37,753 bases of DNA from Castellaniella sp. UBA6218 (GTDB lineage Bacteria > Pseudomonadota > Gammaproteobacteria > Burkholderiales > Burkholderiaceae_B): assembly GCA_002421865.1 (NCBI GenBank), contig DISE01000046.1, forward strand, positions 1-37,753, written 5' to 3'. Below the pieces are notes generated by a model. The model saw nothing but the letters and a program-made list of their open reading frames with translations. It searched no databases and had not been told where the DNA came from. This document shows, one piece after another, positions 16,537 to 24,799 of this stretch; position 1 is the stretch's first letter; each line of letters opens with the position of its first letter. Both the position numbers and the translations under genes were made by a program.

Positions 16537-16572
16537 GCGGAAAATGTAACAGGGTCGGGAAAGGGGTTCCAG

Positions 16573-16628
16573 CGCTTATCACAACAAATTACACAATAAG
16601 CGTTTGGTCTTTGTTTTGGAAATAAGCG
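16573..16628. repeat. Threefold ATAAGCG motif in the ompR-tsaB divergent gap
   Basis: CGCTTAT at 16573-16579 is the complement of ATAAGCG at 16596-16602, and a second ATAAGCG lies at 16622-16628. The first two form an inverted repeat with a 16-base AT-rich spacer. Placed between the divergent ompR and tsaB genes, these could be regulator half-sites. No known box was recognised. Confidence 0.4.
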
Positions 16629-16648
16629 GTGACCTTGGGCCTCTCCTT

Positions 16649-16654
16649 TAAAAT
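16649..16654 (+). promoter_or_regulatory. Possible -10 box of tsaB-rimI
   Basis: TAAAAT lies ten bases before the tsaB ATG. The -35 region is poor. If used, the transcript would be almost leaderless. Confidence 0.3.
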
Positions 16655-16663
16655 GTCCGGGCC

Positions 16664-17932
16664 ATGGACGATTTTCACATTCTCGCGTTTGAAACATCAA
16701 GCACTTTGTGCGGCGTCGCGCTGCTGTCGCGGACGGCTGGCCGGGAGCGGCTGCGCACGGCCCGGCACGAGGGCCGGGGCGCGCATGCGGAACGCATCCT
16801 GCCCATGGCGCGGGAACTGCTGGATCAGGCGGGTCTGGACCGCCGCGTCCTGTCGGCGATCGCTTTCGGCCAGGGGCCGGGCGGATTCACGGGGCTGCGC
16901 GTGGCCTGCGGAGTCGCCCAGGGCCTGGCCGTGGCGCTGGACGCGCCTGTGCTGCCGGTGGACTCTCTGTGCGCCGTGGCGCTGCAGGGGGCTGGCGAGG
17001 ATCCGGCCGGTGTCCACGTGGTCCTCCAGGACGCGCGCATGAACGAAGTCTACGCCGCAGTCTATCGGGCGGTCGGCGCGGACTGGATCACGCTGCAGGC
17101 GCCGGCCCTGCTGGCTCGCGCAGACGTGGCGGACTGGGCCGCCCGCGAGTCGGCCGGGTGGGACATGCAGGCGGGGGGCGGCTGGACGGCACATGGCGAC
17201 GCACTAGACGTTTTTCCCGGTCTGGACCATGAACTCGAGGCTTTGGGCGCGCGCCCCGGACTCCGGACCCCGGATGGCGCGCATGCCCAGGCCGGCACCA
17301 TTGCCCGGCTGGCCGAAAGGGCCTGGCGGGAAGGCCGGGGCATGGACGCCGCCCTGGCGTCGCCCGCGTACGTACGCGACAAGGTCGCCTACACCACGGT
17401 CGAACGCGCAGGCGGGCTGGGGGGCAATCCGCTGGTCGGCGCGGCGACCCTGACCCTGCACGACATGATGCCCGCCGACCTCGACGAGGTCGCCGCCATC
17501 GAGGGCCGGGTACAGTCCTTTCCCTGGACCCGGAAAAATTTCGCCGACGGCCTGGCCGCCGGCTATCGCGGCTGGGTGGTGCGCCGGATGGGGGCGATGC
17601 TCGGTTTCGCGCTGGTGATGGATGCGCCGGACATGGCGCACCTGCTGGTCATCGGGGTGCATCCGGACGCCCAGCGGCAGGGGGTGGGCGAGCGGCTGCT
17701 GCGCCGCTGCGTCGAGCATTGCAGGCAGGCAGGCCTGCCTGCCCTCACCCTGGAAGTCCGGCACAGCAACGAGGGCGCCATTGCTTTCTATCGGCGTCAC
17801 GGTTTCGCCCAGGTCGGGATGCGGCGGGATTATTACCCTGCGGTCCAGGGGCGCGAAGACGCCTGGATCATGACGCTGAACCTGGCGGCGGACGTCGCTC
17901 AAGGAAACACCGGGCCCTGGGGGCGCTCATGA
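16664..17932 (+). CDS. tsaB: Bifunctional TsaB-RimI fusion protein
   Basis: This 422-residue protein joins two enzymes. Residues 1-250 are TsaB, the non-catalytic partner of TsaD in making N6-threonylcarbamoyladenosine-37 of tRNA (ILAFETSSTLCGVALL, GQGPGGFTGLRVACGVAQGLA). Residues 275-410 are RimI, the GNAT acetyltransferase of ribosomal protein S18 (RVQSFPWTRKNF, then acetyl-CoA loop HPDAQRQGVGERLL, and LEVRHSNEGAIAFYRRHGF). The genes are separate in E. coli; the fusion is known in Burkholderiales. The stop overlaps the uracil-DNA glycosylase start. Confidence 0.95.
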   Translation: MDDFHILAFETSSTLCGVALLSRTAGRERLRTARHEGRGAHAERILPMARELLDQAGLDRRVLSAIAFGQGPGGFTGLRVACGVAQGLAVALDAPVLPVDSLCAVALQGAGEDPAGVHVVLQDARMNEVYAAVYRAVGADWITLQAPALLARADVADWAARESAGWDMQAGGGWTAHGDALDVFPGLDHELEALGARPGLRTPDGAHAQAGTIARLAERAWREGRGMDAALASPAYVRDKVAYTTVERAGGLGGNPLVGAATLTLHDMMPADLDEVAAIEGRVQSFPWTRKNFADGLAAGYRGWVVRRMGAMLGFALVMDAPDMAHLLVIGVHPDAQRQGVGERLLRRCVEHCRQAGLPALTLEVRHSNEGAIAFYRRHGFAQVGMRRDYYPAVQGREDAWIMTLNLAADVAQGNTGPWGRS

Positions 17933-18759
17933 TGCCGCGCGCGCTTTTGCATCCCGGCCAGATGGCCTGGCTGGCCGAGATCGGGGTCGACACCCATTGG
18001 CTGGCGGCGTGCCCCGAGCCCGTGCCGGCCTCGCAGCCGGGTCCCGGGACGGGACCGGAGCGGCCGCCGGTGCCGGAAACGCCGGCCGTGGTCCCCGGCC
18101 TGACGCGCGTTCGCGCTCCGGCCGGTTTCGGCGCGCCACAAGCTCCGGCACCCGGTATCGATGCGCCGGCGGATTGCCCGGACCTGTCCGCGCTGGAGGC
18201 GGCAGTGGCGGTCTGCGCCCGGTGCGCGCGGCATGGCCAGCGTGTCCGGGCGGTGCCCGGGACGGGCCAGGCCGTCCGGCCGCATTACCTGGTCGTCGGC
18301 GAGCAGCCCGGCCTCGAGGACGATGCCGCGGGGCTGCCGTTCCAGGGCGACTCGGGCCGTCTGCTGACGGCCATGCTGGCGGCCGCGCGCCTGCCGCAGG
18401 GCGAGTCGACCTATCTGACCTACGTCGTCAAATGCCGCGCCGTGGGCGGACGGGAACCTTCTCCCCAGGATATTGCGGCCTGTGCGCCCTGGCTGCGCCG
18501 GCAGATCGCTCTGCTGCGGCCGCACTGGATCCTGGCGCTGGGCCGGGTGGCCGCGCAGGCGGTGATCGGGGTGGGTGGGGATCTGGATGAACTGCGCGGC
18601 GGTCCGCACCGGCACGTGCCCGACCAGGGCGAGCCGATTCCGGTCTGGGTCACGCACCAGCCTTCGTCGCTGCTGGTGCGCTCCGCCTGGAAGGCGGAGG
18701 CCTGGCGCGATCTGGCGGGTCTGGCGGCGGCCGCGCGGGCGGGGTCTGGGAGCCTTTAA
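17929..18759 (+). CDS. Uracil-DNA glycosylase, family 4-like (iron-sulfur)
   Basis: This 276-residue enzyme should remove uracil from DNA. Motif 1 is GEQPGLEDDAAGLPFQG (residues 124-140, like family 4 GEAPG) and motif 2 is HQPSSLL (243-249). Four cysteines (96, 99, 169, 185), in CARC, VKCR and ACAPWL, match the [4Fe-4S] ligand pattern of family 4. A Pro/Gly-rich linker of about 55 residues (30-85) follows an N-terminal segment and is likely disordered. The ATG at 17929 overlaps the tsaB-rimI stop. The 3' end overlaps convergent lplT by four bases. Confidence 0.88.
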   Translation: MMPRALLHPGQMAWLAEIGVDTHWLAACPEPVPASQPGPGTGPERPPVPETPAVVPGLTRVRAPAGFGAPQAPAPGIDAPADCPDLSALEAAVAVCARCARHGQRVRAVPGTGQAVRPHYLVVGEQPGLEDDAAGLPFQGDSGRLLTAMLAAARLPQGESTYLTYVVKCRAVGGREPSPQDIAACAPWLRRQIALLRPHWILALGRVAAQAVIGVGGDLDELRGGPHRHVPDQGEPIPVWVTHQPSSLLVRSAWKAEAWRDLAGLAAAARAGSGSL

Positions 18760-20060
18760 CGCAGGGCCGTGCCGTGACCGGTTTGCCCGATCATCCGGCT
18801 CAGTTCCGGGTGTGCGCGGTGGTTGAGACGGTTCCAGTGGATGAAGACCAGCATGAGGCAGGCCACCAGGATGCCGAACAGGGCGATGATCAGATTGATG
18901 GACAGGCCCAGCCACAGCATCAGGCTGTACATCGCCAGCATCAACAGAATGTTCAATTGTTCATTGAAGTTCTGCACGGCGATCGAATGGCCGGCCGACA
19001 GCAGGACATGGCCGCGATGCTGCAGCAGGGCGTTCATGGGGACCACGAAGAAGCCCGACAGGCCGCCGATCAGCAGCAGCAGGCAGTACACCATCCAGGT
19101 CGTGTAGACAGCCGGCATCAGCAGGACCACCAGGCCCATGATCACGCCCACCGGCAGGACCGCCAGCGCGCTGCGCAGCGGCACCCGGCCGGCGCAGATC
19201 GCCCCGATCACAGTGCCGAAGGCGGCCACCCCCATCAGTACGGACGCCTGGTCCAGACGGTAGCCCAGGTGCTGGGCGCCCCATTCGATGACGATGAACT
19301 GCAGGGTCGCGCCCGCGCCCCAGAACAGCGTGGTGACCGCCAGCGAGATCTGGCCGAGCTTGTCGGCCCAGAGGATGCGGACGTATCGGGTGAAATTGCG
19401 GATCAGGGCCGCCGGGCGCGTCTGCTGGCGGGGGTAGAAGGCGTGAGTGTCGGGAATCAGCAGATTGCACAGGGCGGCGGCGATGTACACCAGGCCGATC
19501 ATCAGGATGGCGCTTTGGGCGGCATTGTCGGCCAGGCGGTCCACCCAGGCTAAGGACATCAGCCAGGCCGAGACCGACGGGCTGATGAGCAGCCCGCCCA
19601 GCACGGTCCCGATGATGACCGAGAGCACGGTCAGGCCCTCGATCCAGCTGTTGCCCTTGACCAGTTGTTCGGGCGGCAGCATTTCGGTGACGATGCCGTA
19701 TTTGGCCGGTGAATAGGCGGCCGCGCCGATGCCGACGATGGTGTAGGCCACGAAGATCAGGATCAGCTGGTGCCCGTGGGTCAGTCCGAACGCGCCGTAG
19801 CTGAACATCAGCAGGCAGCCGCAGGTCTTGAGCGCGTTGGTCGCGAACATGACGCGGCCCTTGGGGAAGGCGTCCGCGAAGGCGCCGACGAAGGCCGCCA
19901 GCAGCACGTAGGCCAGCGCGAACCACCACTTCATCATGGGGGCCATCCAGTCCGGGCCGCTGAGGTCGGCGATCAGCCCGATGGCGGCGATGAGCAGGGC
20001 ATTGTCCGCGACGGACGACAGCGCCTGGGCGGCCATGACCATGTAAAAGCCCTTGTTCAA
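18756..20060 (-). CDS. lplT: Lysophospholipid transporter LplT (MFS)
   Basis: This roughly 434-residue, 12-span inner-membrane protein belongs to the major facilitator superfamily. The N-terminus (KGFYMVMAAQALSSVADNAL) resembles LplT, which flips lysophospholipids inward for re-acylation. The FAPMMKWWFALAYVLL-like segment near residue 35 and AYSPAKYGIVTEMLPPEQLV fit. I chose the TTG at 20060 because the family starts M-N-x-G-F-Y; the frame stays open to 20207, but that part is Pro/Arg-rich and unlike the family. No aas acyltransferase gene is adjacent. The gene is divergent from smc. Confidence 0.82.
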   Translation of the reverse strand: MNKGFYMVMAAQALSSVADNALLIAAIGLIADLSGPDWMAPMMKWWFALAYVLLAAFVGAFADAFPKGRVMFATNALKTCGCLLMFSYGAFGLTHGHQLILIFVAYTIVGIGAAAYSPAKYGIVTEMLPPEQLVKGNSWIEGLTVLSVIIGTVLGGLLISPSVSAWLMSLAWVDRLADNAAQSAILMIGLVYIAAALCNLLIPDTHAFYPRQQTRPAALIRNFTRYVRILWADKLGQISLAVTTLFWGAGATLQFIVIEWGAQHLGYRLDQASVLMGVAAFGTVIGAICAGRVPLRSALAVLPVGVIMGLVVLLMPAVYTTWMVYCLLLLIGGLSGFFVVPMNALLQHRGHVLLSAGHSIAVQNFNEQLNILLMLAMYSLMLWLGLSINLIIALFGILVACLMLVFIHWNRLNHRAHPELSRMIGQTGHGTALR

Positions 20061-20241
20061 TCGAGGACCCCGAAGTGGTTGACGAAGGGAGCGGCCGCCG
20101 GGAGGCGTGCCCGTAAAAAAGAGTTGCAGTATAGCGGGTTGCCGCCGGGGAGAACCCGTCGGGGGAGGCCGGTCTTCCGGACCCGGTGCGTTATCATACG
20201 CTGTCACTCACGCGCCTCCGTTTTTCGTTCGCCACAGCACC

Positions 20242-23200
20242 GTGCGCCTCACGCAGATCAAACTTGCCGGATTCAAGTCCTTCGTGGATCCGACCGTGAT
20301 TCCCACGCCCAGCGAGCTGGTCGGCGTGGTGGGTCCCAACGGCTGCGGCAAATCCAACATCATCGACGCCGTACGCTGGGTGCTGGGCGAGACCAAGGCC
20401 TCCGAACTGCGCGGGGCCTCGATGCAGGACGTGATCTTCAACGGCTCGGGCCAGCGCAAGCCGGCCGCGCGCGCCTCGGTCGAACTGGTGTTCGACAACA
20501 GCCAGGGCCGGGCCGCGGGGCAATGGTCCGCCTTCGCGGAAATCGCCGTGCGCCGGGTGCTGACCCGCGACGGCGCCAGCAGCTACTTCATCAACAACCA
20601 GCCGGTGCGCCGCCGCGACATCCATGACATCTTTCTCGGGACGGGGTTGGGCGCGCGCGGCTACGCCATCATCGGCCAGGGCATGATCAACCGCCTGATC
20701 GAGGCCCGCCCCGAGGAATTGCGCGTCTATCTCGAGGAAGCCGCGGGGGTGTCGCGCTACAAGGAACGCCGCCGCGAAACCGAAAACCGTCTGGGCGACA
20801 CGCGCGAGAACCTGACCCGCCTGGAGGACATCCTGCGCGAACTCGCCAGCCAGCTCGAGAAACTGGAATCCCAGGCCCGCGTGGCGGCCGATTACCGGGC
20901 GCTGCAGGCCGAGGGCGAGCTCAAGCAGCACGCCCTGTGGCTGTTGCGCGAGCAGGCCGCGCGCGAAAGCCGCCAGTCACTGGCGGTGGAGACCGAACGT
21001 GCCCAGGCCGAGCTGGAATCGGCCGTGGCCGGGCTGCGCGCCCTGGAGTCCGACCTGGAAACCCGCCGCGCCGCGCATTTCGAGGCCAGTGAGCGGGTTC
21101 ACCAGGCACAGGGCAAGCTGTTCGAGACCGGCGCCCGGGTCAGCCGCCTGGAGGCCGAGATCCGCCACGTGGTCGATTCGCGCAATCGCCTTCAGGTCCG
21201 GCGCGCGCAATTGCAGGCCCAGCAGCAGGAATGGGGCGACCAGCGCGCCCACAGCCAGGCCTCGATCGAGGACATCCAGGCCCAGATCGAGGAAGCCTGC
21301 GCCCGAGCGGAACAACTGGCCGAACAGGCGCAGAGCGCCCAGGACGGTCTGCCCGAACTCGATGCCCGGTTGCGTGATCTGGCGGCCCGGCGCGACGAAT
21401 GGCGTCGCACGCTGGCGCGCACCGAACAGGAACTGGCGCTGGCGGCGCAGTCCCAGCGGGACGCCGACGGCCAGTGGCGGGCGCTGGAGGACCGCCGCGC
21501 GCGGCTCGAGGGCGAACGCGCCGCACTGGGTGCGCCGGATCCGGCCGAGCTGCAGCGCTGGGCGGGGGAATGCGCCGTCGCCCAGGAACGCCTGGAAGAA
21601 GCCCAGGCGCGCCTGCTCGAACTCGAATCCCGCATGCCGGACCTGGAAACCGCCAGGACCGACGCGCTGCAGGCCAGTCAGGCCGCGCGGCTGGACCTGG
21701 AAAAACTCGATGCGCGCCGGCAGGCCTTGATCGCGCTGCAGGAAAAGATCCAGTCCGAAGACGCGCTGGAACCTTGGCTGCAGCGCCAGGAACTGGGCGG
21801 CCTGACGCGCCTGTGGCAGCAACTGCGGGTGGAGGCGGGCTGGGAAACCGCCCTGGAAGCCGTGCTGCATGAACGCATGAACGCCCTGGGCCTGCGCACG
21901 CTGGATCATGTGCGCGCCTTCGCCCAGGATGCGCCGCCCGCGCGCCTGGCCTTCTATCAGACGCCCGCCGATGCCGGCCCGCTCCCGGCTTCGGGGCCGG
22001 ACGCGCCGCGGCTTCTGGATTTCGTCCATGCGCGCGATGCCGCCTTGCAGAACCTGCTGGCGACGTGGTTGCATGACGTGCGCGTGGCCGACGATCTGGG
22101 CGCCGCCATCGCCCGGCGCGGCGAACTGCCGCCGGGCGGCGTCTGGGTGTTGCGCGACGGCCATCGTGTCGACGCCTGCAGCGTGCGCTTCTACGCGGCT
22201 GATTCGGAGCAGGCCGGCCAACTGGCGCGCCGCCAGCAGATCGACAACCTGGCCCTGGAAATCCGCGCTGCGCAATTGATCGCCGACCAGGCCCTGGACG
22301 CCCACGCCCAGGCCGACGCCGCCTGCCGCAACCTGGCCCAGGCGCTGCAGCCCGCGCGCCAGCAGATCGCCGAACGCATGCGGGCGCAGCACGATGCCCA
22401 GATCCGCCACCAGCAACTCAGCCAGCAGGCGGCGCAGTCCGACGAGCAGTCCCGCCGCCTGGACCGCGACCTGAGGGAACTCGCGGAACAGCAGGCGGGC
22501 CTGGACGCGCGTCGGGCCGAATCCGAGGCCCGCTTCGAGTCCCTGGACCAGGTCCTGGCAGAACAGCAGGAACGCCTGGCGGAACTCGACCTGCAGGCCG
22601 AGGATCTGTCTCGCCAGGCCGAGCGGTCCCGCCAGCTGGGCCGCGACCAGGAGCGCGCCGCCCAGGAAGCCGAGTACGCCGTGCGCACCCTGCGCCACCG
22701 GCTGGACGAATCGCGCCGTACCCTGCAACTGGCCGAAGACCAGGCCCGTCGCGCGGGGGCCGAACTCGAATCCCTGCAGGGCGAACTGTTCGAGCTGGAC
22801 GAATCCATGGCGCAGGCCGGCTTGCAGGACGCGCTCGAGGCCCGGGCCGCGTGCGAGGAGGCCCTGCGCGAGGCGCGGCTGGAGCAGGATCGGGCGGCCG
22901 CCATCCTGCGCGAAGCGGACGAGGGCCGGTTGACGCTGGAGCGCGGCCTGGACCCGCTGCGGGCGCGCATCACCGAATTGCAGCTGAAGGAACAGGCTTC
23001 GCGCCTCTCGGTCGAGCAGTTCGCCGAGCAACTCGACGCCCGCCAGGTGGATCGCGACGCCTTGCGCCGCCACCTGGACGAGCAGCCGCCCCAGTGGCGG
23101 CGCCTGGACTGGTTGCAGTCCGAGGTCCAGCGCATCACCCGGAACATCGAATCGCTGGGCGCCGTGAATCTGGCGGCACTGGACGAGCTGACGGCGGCGC

Positions 23201-23775
23201 GCGATCGCAAAGGCTTCCTGGACGCCCAGCATGCCGATCTGCTGGCGGCCATCGAAACGCTGGAAAGCGCGATCCGCCGGATCGACCGCGAGACCCGGGA
23301 ACTGCTGTCGCAGACTTTCGAGACCGTCAACGGCCATTTCGGCGAACTGTTCCCACGCCTGTTCGGTGGCGGCGAAGCCCGCCTGACCATGACCGGCGAG
23401 GAAATCCTGGACGCCGGGGTGCAGGTCATGGCCCAGCCGCCGGGCAAGCGCAACAGCACCATCCACCTGCTGTCGGGCGGGGAAAAAGCCCTGACCGCGA
23501 CGGCCCTGGTGTTTGCCCTGTTCAAACTCAATCCGGCACCGTTCTGCCTGCTCGACGAGGTCGATGCGCCGCTGGACGATGCCAATACCGAACGGTATGC
23601 GAACCTGGTGCGCGGCATGAGCGACCAGACGCAGTTCCTGTTCATTTCTCACAACAAAATCGCCATGCAGATGGCCCGGCAACTGGTTGGCGTGACCATG
23701 CAGGAACAGGGCGTGTCGCGGATCGTGGCCGTGGACATGGACTCGGCCCTGCAATGGGCGGCCGAGGCGGCTTAG
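20242..23775 (+). CDS. smc: Chromosome segregation protein SMC
   Basis: This 1177-residue condensin ATPase has Walker A GPNGCGKSNIIDAVRWVLGE (about residues 32-51), the R-loop and Q-loop region up to about 170, two long coiled-coil arms rich in Glu, Gln, Arg and Ala, a hinge around residues 510-650 and the C-terminal head (signature LLSGGEKALTATALVFALF, Walker B FCLLDEVDAPLDDAN). I chose the GTG at 20242, which gives VRLTQIKLAGFKSF as in relatives; the longer frame from 20107 is not conserved. ScpA and ScpB are not in the window. zipA follows after 34 bases. Confidence 0.96.
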   Translation: MRLTQIKLAGFKSFVDPTVIPTPSELVGVVGPNGCGKSNIIDAVRWVLGETKASELRGASMQDVIFNGSGQRKPAARASVELVFDNSQGRAAGQWSAFAEIAVRRVLTRDGASSYFINNQPVRRRDIHDIFLGTGLGARGYAIIGQGMINRLIEARPEELRVYLEEAAGVSRYKERRRETENRLGDTRENLTRLEDILRELASQLEKLESQARVAADYRALQAEGELKQHALWLLREQAARESRQSLAVETERAQAELESAVAGLRALESDLETRRAAHFEASERVHQAQGKLFETGARVSRLEAEIRHVVDSRNRLQVRRAQLQAQQQEWGDQRAHSQASIEDIQAQIEEACARAEQLAEQAQSAQDGLPELDARLRDLAARRDEWRRTLARTEQELALAAQSQRDADGQWRALEDRRARLEGERAALGAPDPAELQRWAGECAVAQERLEEAQARLLELESRMPDLETARTDALQASQAARLDLEKLDARRQALIALQEKIQSEDALEPWLQRQELGGLTRLWQQLRVEAGWETALEAVLHERMNALGLRTLDHVRAFAQDAPPARLAFYQTPADAGPLPASGPDAPRLLDFVHARDAALQNLLATWLHDVRVADDLGAAIARRGELPPGGVWVLRDGHRVDACSVRFYAADSEQAGQLARRQQIDNLALEIRAAQLIADQALDAHAQADAACRNLAQALQPARQQIAERMRAQHDAQIRHQQLSQQAAQSDEQSRRLDRDLRELAEQQAGLDARRAESEARFESLDQVLAEQQERLAELDLQAEDLSRQAERSRQLGRDQERAAQEAEYAVRTLRHRLDESRRTLQLAEDQARRAGAELESLQGELFELDESMAQAGLQDALEARAACEEALREARLEQDRAAAILREADEGRLTLERGLDPLRARITELQLKEQASRLSVEQFAEQLDARQVDRDALRRHLDEQPPQWRRLDWLQSEVQRITRNIESLGAVNLAALDELTAARDRKGFLDAQHADLLAAIETLESAIRRIDRETRELLSQTFETVNGHFGELFPRLFGGGEARLTMTGEEILDAGVQVMAQPPGKRNSTIHLLSGGEKALTATALVFALFKLNPAPFCLLDEVDAPLDDANTERYANLVRGMSDQTQFLFISHNKIAMQMARQLVGVTMQEQGVSRIVAVDMDSALQWAAEAA

Positions 23776-23809
23776 GACCTGAATGAACAGGCCCGGATAA
23801 GAGGACTTT

Positions 23810-24799
23810 ATGAGCGACTTGCAGATCTTGCTGATTTCGATCGGGGTGGCGCTGATCGTCGTCGTCCTGCTGTACAACGCATGGCAGGACTGGCGGGCGC
23901 GGCGCAGCATGCGCCAGTCCTTGCCGGAGGCGGGGCACGATGTGCTGATGCGCGACATGGCGCCCCGCCGCGAACCGGTCCTGTGGCAGGCCGGCCGGCC
24001 CGCGGCCGACGAGAGTCCTGAGCCGGACCCCGCCTGCGAGGCGGTCATCGACATCGCCCTGGCCCATCCCGTGGCGGGCGAGTCCCTGGCTGACGCCCTG
24101 CGGGCCATCGGCCGTGTCGGCAAGAAGCCCGTGCGCGTGTTCGCCGAACGCGAAGGCGGCGGTCACCGGGCCGAGGCGCTGCCGGGCGAATCGTATGTGT
24201 CGCTGCAATTGGCGGTGGTGCTGGCCAACCGCAGCGGTCCGCTGACAGCCATCGAATGGTCCAACCTCTGGACCCTGGCCCAGAATCTGGCCGAACGTTT
24301 CGAGGGGCTGATCGAAGCGCCGGACCAGGATGTGGTGCTGCGCCAGGCGGCGGATCTCGACGCGCGCTGCGCCGCCATGGACGCCCAGGTCGGACTGATT
24401 CTGCAACTGGCCCAGCCGCGTCCCGTGACGGCGATCATCCAGGCGGCCGTCGAGGCGGGCTTCGTCCAGTCGCGCGGGCAATGGGCCTGGATGGCGGAAA
24501 ACGGCCTGCCGCGCTTCGCACTGCAGGTCGAGACCCAGGAGAGCGAATCCACTCATCGAGTCGATCTGGTCCTGGATGTGCCCAACAGTTTGCCCGACGA
24601 TCAGGCTTTCAGCCGCATGGTGACCGTGGGCCGCGATCTGGCCGTGCGCCTGGAAGCCCATGTGCTGGATGACCAGGGCCGTACCTTTCAGGACGATTCC
24701 GCGCCCGCCATCGACCGGCAGATCAGCGCCCTGTACGACCAGCTCGATCAGGCGGGCTTCCTGGCCGGCACGGACCGCGCGGCGCGGGTGTTCTCATGA
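23810..24799 (+). CDS. zipA: Cell division protein ZipA
   Basis: This 329-residue protein has an N-terminal membrane anchor (about residues 4-22, LQILLISIGVALIVVVLLY), a basic segment and linker, and a C-terminal ZipA-like FtsZ-binding domain (about residues 185-320, including GLPRFALQVETQE, LVLDVPNSLPDDQAFSRMV and LYDQLDQAGF). ZipA tethers FtsZ to the inner membrane at the septum. Length matches E. coli ZipA, although the linker lacks a strong P/Q repeat. The smc-zipA-ligA order is common in proteobacteria. The stop overlaps ligA by four bases. Confidence 0.85.
   Translation: MSDLQILLISIGVALIVVVLLYNAWQDWRARRSMRQSLPEAGHDVLMRDMAPRREPVLWQAGRPAADESPEPDPACEAVIDIALAHPVAGESLADALRAIGRVGKKPVRVFAEREGGGHRAEALPGESYVSLQLAVVLANRSGPLTAIEWSNLWTLAQNLAERFEGLIEAPDQDVVLRQAADLDARCAAMDAQVGLILQLAQPRPVTAIIQAAVEAGFVQSRGQWAWMAENGLPRFALQVETQESESTHRVDLVLDVPNSLPDDQAFSRMVTVGRDLAVRLEAHVLDDQGRTFQDDSAPAIDRQISALYDQLDQAGFLAGTDRAARVFS

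Noticed and set aside
14335..16599. 754-codon open frame on the + strand over the kinase and regulator genes
   Set aside because: It mirrors envZ-ompR codon periodicity and has no recognisable domain.
18035..18060. GGTCCCGGGACGGGACC palindrome in the uracil-DNA glycosylase linker
   Set aside because: It resembles hairpin 1 only in GGTCC/GGACC content, with a different loop and no flanking repeat features. It is likely chance in a Pro/Gly-rich coding linker.
20977..24123. 1048-codon open frame on the - strand opposite smc
   Set aside because: It is a shadow of the SMC coiled coil; no family features are visible and it crosses the smc-zipA junction.
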